From contig VWZS01000321.1 of assembly GCA_013397075.1 (NCBI GenBank), positions 1,760,236-1,824,235 on the forward strand: DNA of 64,000 nt. The letters run 5' to 3'. The stretch's first letter is position 1; each line of letters starts with the position of its first letter. Position numbers and translations under genes: made by a program. Below the pieces are notes generated by a model that saw only the letters and a list, made by a program, of their open reading frames with translations, was not told where the DNA came from and searched no databases. Below are positions 1 to 13,270 of the stretch, one piece after another. The stretch is from Rhabdornis inornatus. Its lineage: Eukaryota > Chordata > Aves > Passeriformes > Rhabdornithidae.

Positions 1-3000
1 GAAGAGGACATGCAATCCACTGTACACAGACAACTCCAGTTTGTAGTACAGTCACTGCATAATAGGACACTAAAATACTCCCAAAAGGACTGAAGAAGGA
101 AATTACATACAAGTGAAACTGCCATTTAAATGTCAGGCTTGCAAAATTCTAACTCTGAAGATGCTTATTTTGGAGCAACCAAGGATCCGTGAAAAAAAAA
201 CAACAAATGAAAAGCAAATGGAACTTCTCAGTGTTCAAAAACGGGCTTTTAAAACCTGAAGGTCTAACATTTTAACAAATTCCTCATCAGCCAAAATAAG
301 TTCAAGTGGACCTACTGCACCTTATTATCCTCTTTCCTTGCCCAGCTGTAATGCAGATTTATTTCAGCAGCCCAGGGTCTCCTAGTAGTGTTTGTGTGCT
401 GCCCGCAGGTCTGGAGTCCTCTATTCATTCACATTATTTAAATAATAATACATATGTATAATCCTCCTTCCTTCTGTAACTGTTCTACTTGAAGAACCAA
501 TTAATTCCATTTGTTACTTCCTGGTGTATTATTTCTTCTCTACAAGCTGGAATCCCTTTAGGAACCCTGTCTGCCCTTGACTACTGATTATTTCCTTGGC
601 TTTTCAATCATCAGAGCCTCTTCCTGTGGATTTTAGAGCATTATTGTGATTGTCAATTTTAATAATGCAGGTTTCCATAGTCTGTGCCTGCTGCAGGCCT
701 TTAAAAAAAAGAAAGAAAAAGAAGACAATCCTGCTTTCCATGGCTTTAAAAATAAATGAACCAATCATTTTGATTTTTAAAAAATATAAGTAACACAGCC
801 TTGCTTATTATATGCCCATATATTATGTGATGCATATGCAAACACTGACACTCACACAGCTCTTCTCTTCTGTTCAAAGAAATAGCCACAAAATGCCTTC
901 AGAGTCAGAGAAAGTGAGCTTCCAGAAGAACAAAGCAGGAAAAGGATCACCCATTTAAACACCTTTAAGCAGGAGGTACTAAACTCAGACCTTTGAATCC
1001 TGACCCCTCTGAGGAATGGCACAAACCAATTTATCTGCTGAGGTTACATCAGCTTTTTTTCAAGACATAGATGAAAAACATTTAACATATTTTCAGGATT
1101 TTTTTTAGTTTTGTAAGCACCTGACTGAATGATCCTTAAGTGCTTGAATAAATACTAAGAGGCAGAAAATTCAGAAACAAAGGCATTTCCTGAGGCATCA
1201 GACTTCAGAAAGCAAAGTTTCAGATCACCTGTACTTCCTTCTGCACTACTACATGATTAGGGGAAGCATTAAATGCCTACACACTGTCGTGGCTGGGAGA
1301 ATGGTTTAATTTAGCTATCAGGCTTCAGGCAGAGCTACACCACCACCAGATTCACTCCTCCAGCTGCAGCCTTGGAAATTATAAATCTCCAGCCAGTGCC
1401 ACTGGTCTTCTCTATTTGCCTGCACCCAGGCTGTTCTGGCATGGAGTGCAGAAAGGGAATTAAAACTCTTCCAATTCATCTGCCAAAATGAACAGCACAG
1501 TGACGCCTCCAGTTTCAGCAGGGGCTTCTGCTGATGGCTTTGATGGCTGAATTAACAACATCAACAGAAACTTCATCTTAATGCTCTGCTCTGTGCTGCT
1601 ACCACCACCTGAAGTGGTGCTGCGGAGCTGAGAGCAGCAGAGGAGTCAATGGGAAGATTCCTGGATGTTACCTTGGCCAAGCTCCACAGGATGTGTCTCC
1701 TGTCCCGCTGCCTCAGTGATGGCAAGGTGCCCACACAGTTTTTTTAGAACTCTTCACTGTGGCAGTGCACAATTAGGCGTAGATGTGAGCTTCCAGTTAC
1801 ATCTGTCTGTAAATAAACAGCGCATCTGCTCTCTGAGCTGCACAGGCACTGAGAGGCTGATGTTTGCGAGGTTATTCGGGACCAGCTGAGATGCAGCTCT
1901 GCCCCAGTTTTGTCCAAATAATGATTTCCAAATTAAACCCACCATAAGGCTGCTGATGAGAGCAAGCCAAAGCTCACAGCCGTACTGTATCTATGAGCTT
2001 TCAAATGCTGCCTTAGCATCTTCCTTTTAGTTACTGATCAACGTAAGCACAAGCTCATCTGTTTTGAAAGAAACACTATGAAAAAATACAAAAAAACAGT
2101 TATGTCAGGCTGTGGGAATGCACTGTGGGACAGTCAGTTACCTGACAATTAGTACTCAATAGAGATATAACCAGTAATGTCCTGTTAGCACAGAAAGCAA
2201 TGTACAAAAAGCACAGGGAGGAAATGGACAAGCTGAAATGCTGGGAAAAAAATGTTCCAAAGACTAGCAGCACTCCCTAAAAAAACACCTAAGTTTTACA
2301 AAGGAGTTAAAGCTAAGAGGAGCACAGGCAAACAAGGTAAGGGGCAGCACAGGGAAAGGTCCTCAGCATCCTGAAGGGTCTTGTGTTCAGCTTTCAGGAT
2401 CCAAGGAAAACAGAACATCCAGTGCAATCAGTTTCATTCCAGCAAAGGGATCACTATTAAGATCATTATCATATCGCCAGACCCCTGCATTTAGGTTTTT
2501 CCACAGCTGTATAATACAAATACATTATTCACATGAAACAATTGATGTTCACATTTACACTCCCATCTTGTTGCACAAGCCAAGCAATTGTTGGTGGTTT
2601 TCAGTGAGCCATGTCCCAGTAGGGTAGCTCAAGGATAAAGCTTCTTTCACCTTCTTTGGAAACAGCTGCTCCTGACTATCTCCAGTGACATGATTTGGAA
2701 ATACACTGACCCCAGTCTGATTCATGATGAATATGCACATAGAAACATAAAAATTGAGGGCATGCATTTATGCAGAATAATGCACACAAAATATGCTCCC
2801 TTGTAATGCTCATACCTACAAAAGGTTAAATAGCCCTCGGTGAGAGAGAGCTATTTAAATGGACCTTTTTATAATGGCAAACAATAATGCATTCTGGTTA
2901 CCTTCTGACATGGCTTACTTCCAGTCAGCATTAAGGGAAATTACTACCTGATTTCAATACATCTTGGTTCAATTTCATGCAAGCTTATTGTCTTCTAATT

Positions 3001-6000
3001 ATCAACACAGCAATTTGATCTGCATCCAGATTAAGGCACTGCCCTGACTTCTAACACCAGTGCAACGCCTGTGGTGGTGTGCTGATTTCTCAAGCAGTAA
3101 GCAGTTTGCTGTTGTCTCACATCCCCAAGGCACAAATAAGCAGATGCTGCACTAAAGCTTGTTTTACAGAACTGCTTCCGTTGTGGTATACATTTTTAAT
3201 ATAATATACTGAGCGCATTACAGCAAAAACTTCCAGGGCCAGTAAAATCCTACAAATTCATTACCAAAACCAGCTTCTCAATTAAATCTAGCTGAAGACT
3301 GAATCTAGTTGAAAATGACTGTCCAGGAGAAGCTGAAATGAGTGAAAAGCTTGGTCTTGCTTGCCTCATGTGAGCATGGCTCAGTTTACCACTCCTTTTT
3401 TCTGAATGTCAGGTGGCATGGCTTCTCATCAAGGACAGGCTTCACTAACCTTTCTCTTATTTTTCTCACAAGAATACTGTGGTTGGCTTAAAAACCTGCA
3501 TTTTTTTATTTTTACAAAATTACAATTCTGAGTGTAAAAGCAGAGGCACAGCTTTTCATCGTCAGAATGGCTTCTACACAGAAGGCACTAGTAGGGAAAT
3601 GCCCTGGCATGCTTTCATTCATGGGGAGGGTAGGTTTAAAGGATCAGAAATTACACCTTCTGTTTTTGGAAGACAAGCCAAAGGAAAAAAGCAACATTTT
3701 CACCACTCTCTTTGGCTTATTTGCATTTCTTACCTACATTCTTTTCTCTCAGATGACATTGTCAGCTGCAGGATGACAGGAGAAGAGCACCTCTGGAGTA
3801 CTCTCTAGCTAATCCTCTACAATGCCTGTACAGTGTACAGTGAGTTGGTGGTTACAACAGGAGCTCTTGAAAAGCACACATTTTGCTCTTCCTCCAGACA
3901 GAGGGGAATCTTTGTTGAGCCCTTTGAAGAAACTCAAGCTAGGAGAAGATTATTATTCTAAAAGTATTTGTTTAATGGCAGTGTAATGTAAAATATTCCA
4001 AAAATTGCTCTGGCCAGCAGCAGACTAAGGTTTGGACAAATGACCTGGTGGCTGCCTCTGGTAAATGTGACATTTGTCTCGCTGGGGTTTATGGCATAGC
4101 TGGCTGCTATTGCCAAGAGCCACGTTCCAGCAGCCTTGTGTGACCACCTGCCTTAAAGCAAGAGAAGTTCTGTAACACCACCTGCAGGATTACTGTCTTT
4201 TATGAAACCCTCTGGCACTTAATCTTTCCAGACAGTAACAGTGCAACCACAGCAAGGAGGGTGAGACAGCAAAAGAGCTTTCCCTTCCTCACCACTGGTT
4301 ATTTCTTCTGCACTTCCCTGTGTTCTCTCACCACCTCTCTTGGATGTATTCAGCAGTGTCCCAAAGGGTCACAAGGCCAGGGGGCTCCTCAGTGTCCCCT
4401 CCCACCCCTCTTTATGTACAAACATGACTGTGATCCTGTGATTAGTTTTGTCTCCACGAGATGATGGCACCTCACCACCATTTTTCCCCCCTAACAGCAG
4501 GCAATGAAGATGAGGGTTGCTAGAATTGCTTATAAGCTCAGCTGAGACATCAAGCTGAACCAGTCCAACCCCTTATGAATAATACTATAAGTTATACTAA
4601 GTCCTAAAAACCAAAAAGAATTTCACTGCCTGCCCCACTCTGAGACACTGCCATTTGACAAGAGACATGGCTAAAGGAATGCTCCATGCCATTAATTTAA
4701 GGCTGGAATTTGCAGGGATTTTTATGGTGACACTTGTATCACACATGCCAGCACCACCTACTACCACTGTACAAGTAATTGGGCACTAATTTAACCCGAC
4801 CTTAGCAACTTGTGCAGTCTGACAGCTCCACATGCAGCTCACTGCAGTCAGATCAGAGTCTGCTGGGGATCTTATGCTCCTTCTACATCCCCCCAAACTA
4901 ACAGCATTCCATCAGCTAGTTCTACAAGGCCATTAAAAACAGAAAACACAGAGAAGACAGAGATGGCCCTGATCCTGAAGGCACAGCACTTGTATAGGAA
5001 GGGAGAAAATGCAGATTATGTGCCTAGCCACCACGTGTTTTCCAAAACAAATGGGGGTGCGTATTCCTAATTACATAGATTGCACCAGTAATCTTTTCAA
5101 GAAAGAAGATATATCCTGTATAATACGATGAAAGACTGATTGCTTGTGCCACCATTTTTCCTGCCCCTAGCAGCTGTTTAATTCCCTAGTTAAGACAAAG
5201 CAAAATCTCTCCTTCCTGTGAAGCTGAAAAGCAATCTAGCAGGAAAATCTAGAGATTAAGACAGGAAAATATGGTGAAGTAGCCTTGTGAATTCCCAGGA
5301 TATGATGTGTAGAAATTTCTTCCCACTTGTTTATCAACTTTAAACCTTCTTGTGCTCTGCATTTATAATTGTTTGAACATAACTGTAATGCTCTAGAAAG
5401 TTATTTCAGATATTCTTTCCAATACATAAATCACTGACAGCTTTTCTCAGCATTACTTCCAAATTAAGGGTACTTGTTTATCCACCTCGGTACTGGCTTG
5501 AAACTGTATCAAACCATAGATTATTCTCAGTGTAGCTGATCTCTGTAAAACAGATTTACCTTACCATAACTGCCCATGGAAATCAAGAGGTTCTCTTTCA
5601 ACCAACAAATGCTGCAGCACAGGAGTTGAGGTGGAAAGGAGGTACCTAAACCTCAAGTAGAGATTAGATGGATAGGCACAAAGAAAACAGAAAATCCTGT
5701 GAAAGACTGCCCAGTACCAGCCCATGCCTGTTAAAACTGCTCTTTTCAAGTAAGAATGAATGCCTTAAACCGAAAACTTTTCACTTCATATGTATTATTG
5801 TCAATTCAAAAGTGGCTCAGGGTAGTGTTTTCAAATAAAAAGGGAATCCAAGAAAATCCTCCTGACAACAGAAGGAAAATTTCAGACTAAAAGCAGCTGT
5901 TATGCAGCTAAGGGCATCCAGAAGAGAGTTCCTTACAGGAGAGGTGCTAGTGCATGCTGCACCTTTGTATCCTGAGCCCTTAAGCAGCACTAATGGGTTC

Positions 6001-9000
6001 AGATACAGATTTACTCCACTGGTTTAAAAGAGTTCCTCTCTGTGTAAAATTCTCTCTTTTCAACAAAAACCCAAAATTATTCCTGCTGCCTGTAGACACT
6101 GCTTAGTCATTTGTCATCCTTACCTTTAGGAGACTGAGGAAGCATTGGGATTAAGGGCCTCAGGTTTGAGGAAGAACATTTTTCCAAGATCCCACAGCAC
6201 AGGAAAGATGCAACCTTCCCCTGCTGACACAAGGGAACCTGGCCTGGCCAGACAACACCCCAGCAGGGGGACAGTCAGTATGGGGGCAGGAAGAGAAAAA
6301 CCCCAGGAGGAACTCAGAAAGAACTCCAACAGCAAGGAAGGAGCCAGGCTTGGCAGAGGCCCAATCCCTGAGATCTCATGGCTTGACCAATACTCACCAT
6401 GGCAGAGCTCACAGCTCTGCAAACACTCAAATGCTCTGTTTCTCAGGGATTGCTATACAAGGGCAGGGCATTGCTCTGCACATCCCTAGCAAAAGCTTCC
6501 AGAGAGCCAAGGAAGAAAGAAAAGACTAACAAAAACTTCCAAAAATATTTGAGAAAACCTGTGCCAAAATCTCCTTGAATGTGTATCTGTGACTAAGCAT
6601 GAGAAGTGAATTGCTGCTGCCACGCAGAGGGTGCTGCTTGCTGGTCATGGTCTAAAAGCACTGATGCAGCAATCAGCACAGCTTAATTGCCAAGAAGCTT
6701 CCATATTAATAGCAGAGTTTTTGGTCAGAAACATGTGAAAGCCTGTAGGCTTTGGAGCAGTAAAATAGAACTGGGGCCGTATGGTGGCAGAACAAAGTCT
6801 GCTGAAGAATGTTGTATTTTCTGCCTTTGACAGGGACTTTCCAGAGCTGTCAGCTGTGCTGCAGAATTAGAAACCTGACATTGCAGCAATCAGTTTTTAG
6901 ATTTCAAGCTGTTCAAATGACTTGTCTCCAGGGAGGAATATGTAGCATGCAGGAATCAATAGTGGAACAGGTAAAGATGCCAGCATACAAGGGCAGCCAC
7001 CCCAACACCACACCCCAGCCAGCCAGGCACATCTGCCAAAAAGGACTCCGGGAGAGGATGACAGGAAAACTTGCTCTCTCTCTCTGAATCAGTACCAGAG
7101 AGGTGCTACAGGCAATTCACTCCATTTTTGAGATTGCAGCTTGATTATATTCGCTTCCACCTCACAGACAGATCTGCTACATGCCCTCAGTTCACACCAT
7201 GCCAGTGCTCCAAGCCACTTGCTGAAGAGATAATAAAAGAGCTTATTTTATCATATCCCCACCTCTGAATGCATTACAAGTGACACTGCTTAATTTTAGC
7301 CAATCTGAACAGCTAATTAGATGTAAACAGATTGAAAAATTGTACACACAGGACAACTCATTTTTCAAAAGGCCACTAATCTAAACAAACCTGAGTCCAT
7401 CAATTCACTTCAACATTTGTCTAAATTAATTACAGCACAGTCCTGTCCTGCAGAGGCCTTGTGATTCATATAACAGGCTTCCTCCTCTTTTGATGAAAAT
7501 TTCAGGCACTGTACAAAAGAAGAAGTTATTTATTTATTTATCAAGGCCCTATTATAATAAATATGAAGATGCCTCTCTGTCTGAGTCTAGTGGACAATGT
7601 GTATGAGCCAAAGCAATTCCAGCATACCCCAGGACTTTCTCACCTCCCAAACACATCACACACACCTCATCAAACACAGGGAGGCTCTCTGTAGCAACTG
7701 ATAAAAATGAAATTATATTTAATCATGATCAATGCTGGTTGGAACTTCAGAGCTCCTTGGGTGTAGTCCTCCCCTGGAGAAATGAGAGGGAAAAGAATCC
7801 TGGACAGATCCTCCAGAGACATCTGGGGATCCTCCTCCCTTTCAGGACTCCCTCCAAGCCCCAGCTGGAGTAGACCAGTAAATACACTGGGAATCAGGGA
7901 AGCAGGAAAGGACAGAGAGAAGCTCAAACTCAGATGAGATCAGGAGCTACTGAAGTTATCCAGTGCCTGGTAACATAGGGAAATGTTTGGATGAAATGCA
8001 GTGTAATGTGGCCTATTTTTTTAATACAGAGCAATTAGCAGAGCATTATGCATGAAGTTTTCCACTAGCTACTAAAGCCCACATTGCTTCCACTATGTGC
8101 AGAGGTAAATGTACATAGTCAGATAGGAGAGGGCAGAGAGAAACACACTTGTGTGGATTCTGAAATGAACAAACACATCCACATAATCCATCCCTTTATG
8201 GACTGCTTAGCACAGCAATCTTGCTGAACAAAATAGGCTAAACTCTGCCTAATTCACAGGTAAACTGATTTATGGTACCTAGAACTAAGAACTGCTGAGT
8301 ACCTTGCAACAGAGGCCCTGGACTTTGAAATTCATCCTCATTTGAGCAGAGCAATCCAGACACCCAAGGGTCAAGACCTCAAGCACTGCAGAATCCTACA
8401 TAACTTTTAATCACTTCCTTCATTGTGCTATTGCCTTCATTTTCAAACACACATATAATCTTCACTCAGTCTAGCTTTAATTGCCAGCCCAGCATCTCAT
8501 TAGCCCTTTGTCTGTCAGCATAAAGAGCCTGCTGCTCGTTTGTGTTCCCTGCACTAGTACTTGCCGCTGGTGACCTCAGTAACCCTTTCCTTTCCCCGGA
8601 CAAAGCCCAAGGCATCAAAGCCTCCAGGGCTGCCTTTGCTTGGCAGCCACGCCCTTGGCAGCACAGCCTGCTCCCCAGAGCCTTTGGAGCTGCAGGCACC
8701 TCCTCTGGTGAAGGTGGAGATAATCTAACATCCTTACCCCTGCCCAAGAGCCTGATTCTCAAACACACCACAGCCCTTTGCCCTGCTGTGTTTGCAGAGC
8801 ACTCTCACACAAGCCCACTCACCACCAAAACTCAGCTTTCTTTGGGGCATCACTGTTTCCCCACTCACTTTCTGCTTTCTTGTCTTTGCTCTGTGGTTGT
8901 AGCTTTGTGTTTGGCCACATTAAAGGACCTGCTCTTGCACCAGAGTACCAAGTAAATCAGAGCGGGTTGTGACAGTGAACCACTCATTTCTTAGTTTCCC

Positions 9001-9962
9001 AGATTTAAATTTTGAGAACCTGATCCGTGAGCAAAGTATGTGCCCACATAGGCCACTGGCAAAACAAACAAATAGATAAAGAGCACAAGGCAGATCCTTT
9101 TGCTGTCTATCTAACAATGACAAATCCACATATAATTACATCCTGAAAGGCAGTTTTTACTCCACTAATTACGTACCACGTCAATTTTGCACGATTCTTG
9201 TTCCTTAATCATAGTGTCATGTAGCAGCATGCCAAATGCTTCACTGACATCCACGTACACTGTATCAACCAAACTTGTAGCTTCATAAATAACATTTCAA
9301 TTAGTTGACAGAATCTATTACATCACCCCATATTGCTCAGCATTAATTCTCATTTATTTCTTTATTGAGCAGGTCCGGGACTGCACGTCCTGTTCTGCCT
9401 CAATCAATGTCAGATTGGCAGGCCTATAAATATTTGGTTTTTTTCCCCCTCCTTATCCTTTTTAATACCTACACATCTACATTCTCTCAGACCTTCAGAA
9501 CTTTCCCATCTTCTCAGGTTTACAGAAAACCAACATTAAAATTCCTCAACCATCTCTCTTTATACTGCTACCTGCAAGATATTTGGGGCTGCAGGTGTAA
9601 AAAGACCCCTGCTTCAAGAATTGCTTTTTCAATGGGCTTATATAGGCACCATCATTATCTAACTCTCATGCAGCTAGAAGAAAAGGTATTAAGAAGTCCA
9701 AGGCATTAAAAAAATCATGTGAAATAACATTAAATGGTTTTGACCTCTTCTTCCCTGAGTTGTGGTATTTTCAAACTGCAATAGAGAGCTCCCTATTGTT
9801 GAACACTTTAGGCTTCTACTCAAAGATTCTCCTGAGCAACAAGAAATGCACTTGTTTTAAACTAGAAACTAAGCATTTTCTATAAAGCTATTCAAAAACC
9901 TGGGCAAGAAGACTCATGGCAACATCTTAAGAGCTAGTAGTGCTCTCCCATAAAATTCTAAC

Positions 9963-10005
9963 TCGTCTGGATTTGATTATGAATCGTCTGGATTATGACT
10001 ATGAA
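9963..10005 (+). repeat. Diverged 21-22-bp tandem pair
   Basis: TCGTCTGGATTTGATTATGAA is followed at once by a similar unit, TCGTCTGGATTATGACTATG plus AA. A partial third unit (CTGGATTCCTGG) follows. The site is in intron 4. Confidence 0.85.
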
Positions 10006-13000
10006 CTGGATTCCTGGGCTTGCACCACACTCATTAAACTTGTCCTGTGTGCACATTTACATGAGGTAGGAGGCTGTCTCCAGTTTGCTAAGTGTCTAGG
10101 AATCAGTTGTGCTTGTCCGTAAGATAAGCTCCCACTGACTTCAAAAATAGAAGGTAAAATTTCTGGTTTCATTTTCCAATCTCTGAAAGGAAAGAAAACC
10201 TCTTAGACAAAAGGGAATTCAAACATCAAGTGCAGAATATATTAAATTTGCCAGATGCAGCTGAGGTTTGAAATGCAGGAGTTAGAGAAAGCAAATACAT
10301 AAACCTTTAGAGAGACTTGGCATTTTTCATCCCATTTGTTCTTTCTAAGATCTCATGAGAGCATCTCACAAAATCCTGTGTCACACCAAAACCAGCTCAA
10401 AGCAAGTGCACAGTGAATCAGCTTCTTCAATCACTAAACCACAGAATATAAAATGATGAGATGCACATGGATCTGAAGCAGTTCTGGTCACTCCCAGGCT
10501 GCTTCAGATCCCACTTGTGCAAGACATCCACATTCCAAAGGTAAATTTAAAAGTCAATGGCATTTAAGTACGTCACAAAAACGAAGCATGTGCTTGAACA
10601 CATGCTCCTGCCCCATGAAGGAAGGTGTTTGCAGCAAGCTTGGAAGAGCCATTTGAAAGCTTAAAAACCTTTTTTTTTTCCTCTGTAGAAAAACTCCCTG
10701 CACAAAAAAGAAAAACAGTGGGCTAGATTTGCCTCTCACTGTCATCATGGCTAATCTCTAGTGACTCCACAGTTGTCACAAGGAAAATTAATCCAGGTTT
10801 ACAGCGATGTAGCAGACCACTACATATCTCTCTTGCTGTGTTTACAATAGCAGACCAATAAATGAGTATTTGTGATCGGGCACTGCTTTTTTAATCTGTT
10901 TGCTGGAGTATCATAGGATTTGTTTGATGATTTGATGACTTAGTTATTTCGTGGATTTACAGATTGCACATGATTAGCCAGCATATTTTGGATTTTTTTT
11001 CCTCTGTTTCTATGCAGAGAAGCAATTTTGTTCTAAAGCAAAACCAGGGCATCCTCAGTATTTTTTTATGTAGGTGAACATCTTCCATTCATAGAATCCC
11101 TGTGTGGCTCTGAACTACTTACACAAAGTGCCAAAAACCTAAAGGATTGCATAATGCAGGAAAGAGGCTATGAATGAATGTCATTCATACTCCCTGCCTA
11201 CAGAAGTCTGTGGATCCTCATGGCATCTTCTATTCATTCCCTTCAGTTTTGCATGAATGGCTGAAAACGGGCCACAAATCATTCACTACCCATCAACTCT
11301 TCCCTGTGGCATTTCTCAGTGCCTGTTTGATAGGACGAGGAGCACAGCAAGGACTGCTGCCCATCAATAACACAGGTAGAAAACATTGCACTTTTCATTG
11401 GATGTCTGCATCCCAGCTTCAGAAGCAGCAAGCAAAACACAGGCAAAATCCAGGCAACTAAATCCAAGCCCACCATCTTCCTAGGCTGGTACTTTACCTA
11501 CAACCCTGGAGAGCTTCTAGGTGCTATGGGGATTTATTTGCTCAAGCGTCTCAGCCTAGCAGGGTTGATGAGCTCAGTACTTAGCTTAAATGAGAGCCTA
11601 AGAAGAGTCCAAAAACTGGTATTCCTGTCACCTCCATACCTTCCTAGTATTTTCCAAAATGGCTAATGCATCCTACCCAGTATAAAATGCCCCTGGGCAG
11701 GGGTCTAGAAGCCTGGCACTTGTGAATGCCCAAGTGCTTCTCTTTAGACAACAAAAACATATGGGAACTTCATCCTTTCCTAATTTTTAAAGGCCACAAA
11801 GAGACACTAACTGCCTTTCCCTGACCTAACTCTTATATAGGTCAGATGAGCTCCAGCCCTGAACTGGAAGTCATGTAATCATGTTAGGACAGCAAAGAGC
11901 CTGAGCTAATAAACCCGGCCTTTCAAAGAGCTTATTGGTTTGGGCTCAGTGCCATGCTGAGGTTAACAAGGTAAAAACCCGTTTAACAAAGGAGACATAT
12001 TTGACCAACCACAGTCAGGTCAATCATTTAAGATTTAAACATTCCCTCCAGAGGTATTTACTCAGTCGGTGCACGTTGCTTACAGTTGATTCTGTACCTT
12101 CTGATGCTGCTTTAAATTGTATCTCCCAAATCAAATTAGAGTAGAAGAAGCTTTCCTATTTCCTTATTGCAGTTGACAATCGCACGTGGGGTCAGCAGAT
12201 ATTCTGAATTCACATGAGAGAAGCTTGAATCACCTATTAGACCCAGGAAAATAATCTGTAGCTCAAAATATGAATTCCCTTTCTTTCCAAGGTTAGACTA
12301 GAACAGCCAGAGTATTCTCCCCTTTATTGAGAACATGTGTGCATGTGTGTGTTTATCAGCAGCGCATTTTATACACTGCTTCATTCAAACCAATATACAC
12401 TCCAGGTTTTATGGTGTATTTTGGCTCAAGTGTGATTGTTGGGACAGTGTTTACAGCAATATTCAGTGTGTTCTGCATAGCCCTGCCCATCAATCAACAC
12501 TGTAATAAAGCAGAAAGCGAAATCACTGGAAAAGCAGCAGAGCTGCTGAATTCAAGTAAGCCATTCAAAACCAGGATGGAGACAAATGCAAATGCAGTTG
12601 GGTCAAAGTAGTCATTTACCTGTTGATTAAAGGGGAAGAAAAACTATATACATGCTGCATTATGGTTTGCCTTAAAAAATAACATAGGCTCCAAAGTGTT
12701 AATTTTTTCCTGCCTATTTTCTCTGGGTTAGTGTTTCAAGATGACTGCTGCTCCATATAGATTTATAATATGTATGTGTTTATTCACACATCTCTAAGTC
12801 AACAGGAAAGGCAGACCAGAATACCAAATCTATCATTAAATCTACACGTTGGCACGTACAAAAAGCTGCAGGACTTAATTTTTTTCTGGCTAAGACTGAA
12901 GGGATAAATTGAAAGAATGAACAAACAAACAAGCCATGCTCATCCTTAAAATACACACACAAAGGAAGAGAGGGAGAGAAGGGGAAAAGAAGATTGCTTG

Positions 13001-13247
13001 TAAGGTTGTTGGCTTTCAGGTTTGTCTAACAGATCAGGAATAAGTTTAAGAGCAGTATAATCTCTGATTCTTTCTGGATGCCACACGGGTTTGCTGACAA
13101 ACACTGGGGTTCACAAGCCCCAGCACTGCCTCAGCTCTGAAGCAGCACGTGCTATTCCCAATTCAGACACTGGAGTGTGATGCAGCTTCCAGCCCTTGCC
13201 CAACTTGAATATCCAGGCTCTGCTTCACAGTTTTTATTCTCTCCCCC

Positions 13248-13270
13248 ACTGTGAAGCAGTGCTTCACAGT
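13248..13270. repeat. Perfect 23-bp palindrome
   Basis: Two 11-nt arms, ACTGTGAAGCA and TGCTTCACAGT, flank a single central G. A further direct copy of TGCTTCACAGT lies at 13221-13231, so the 11-mer occurs three times in 50 bases. It is in intron 4 of TMEFF2. No known factor was assigned. Confidence 0.95.
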
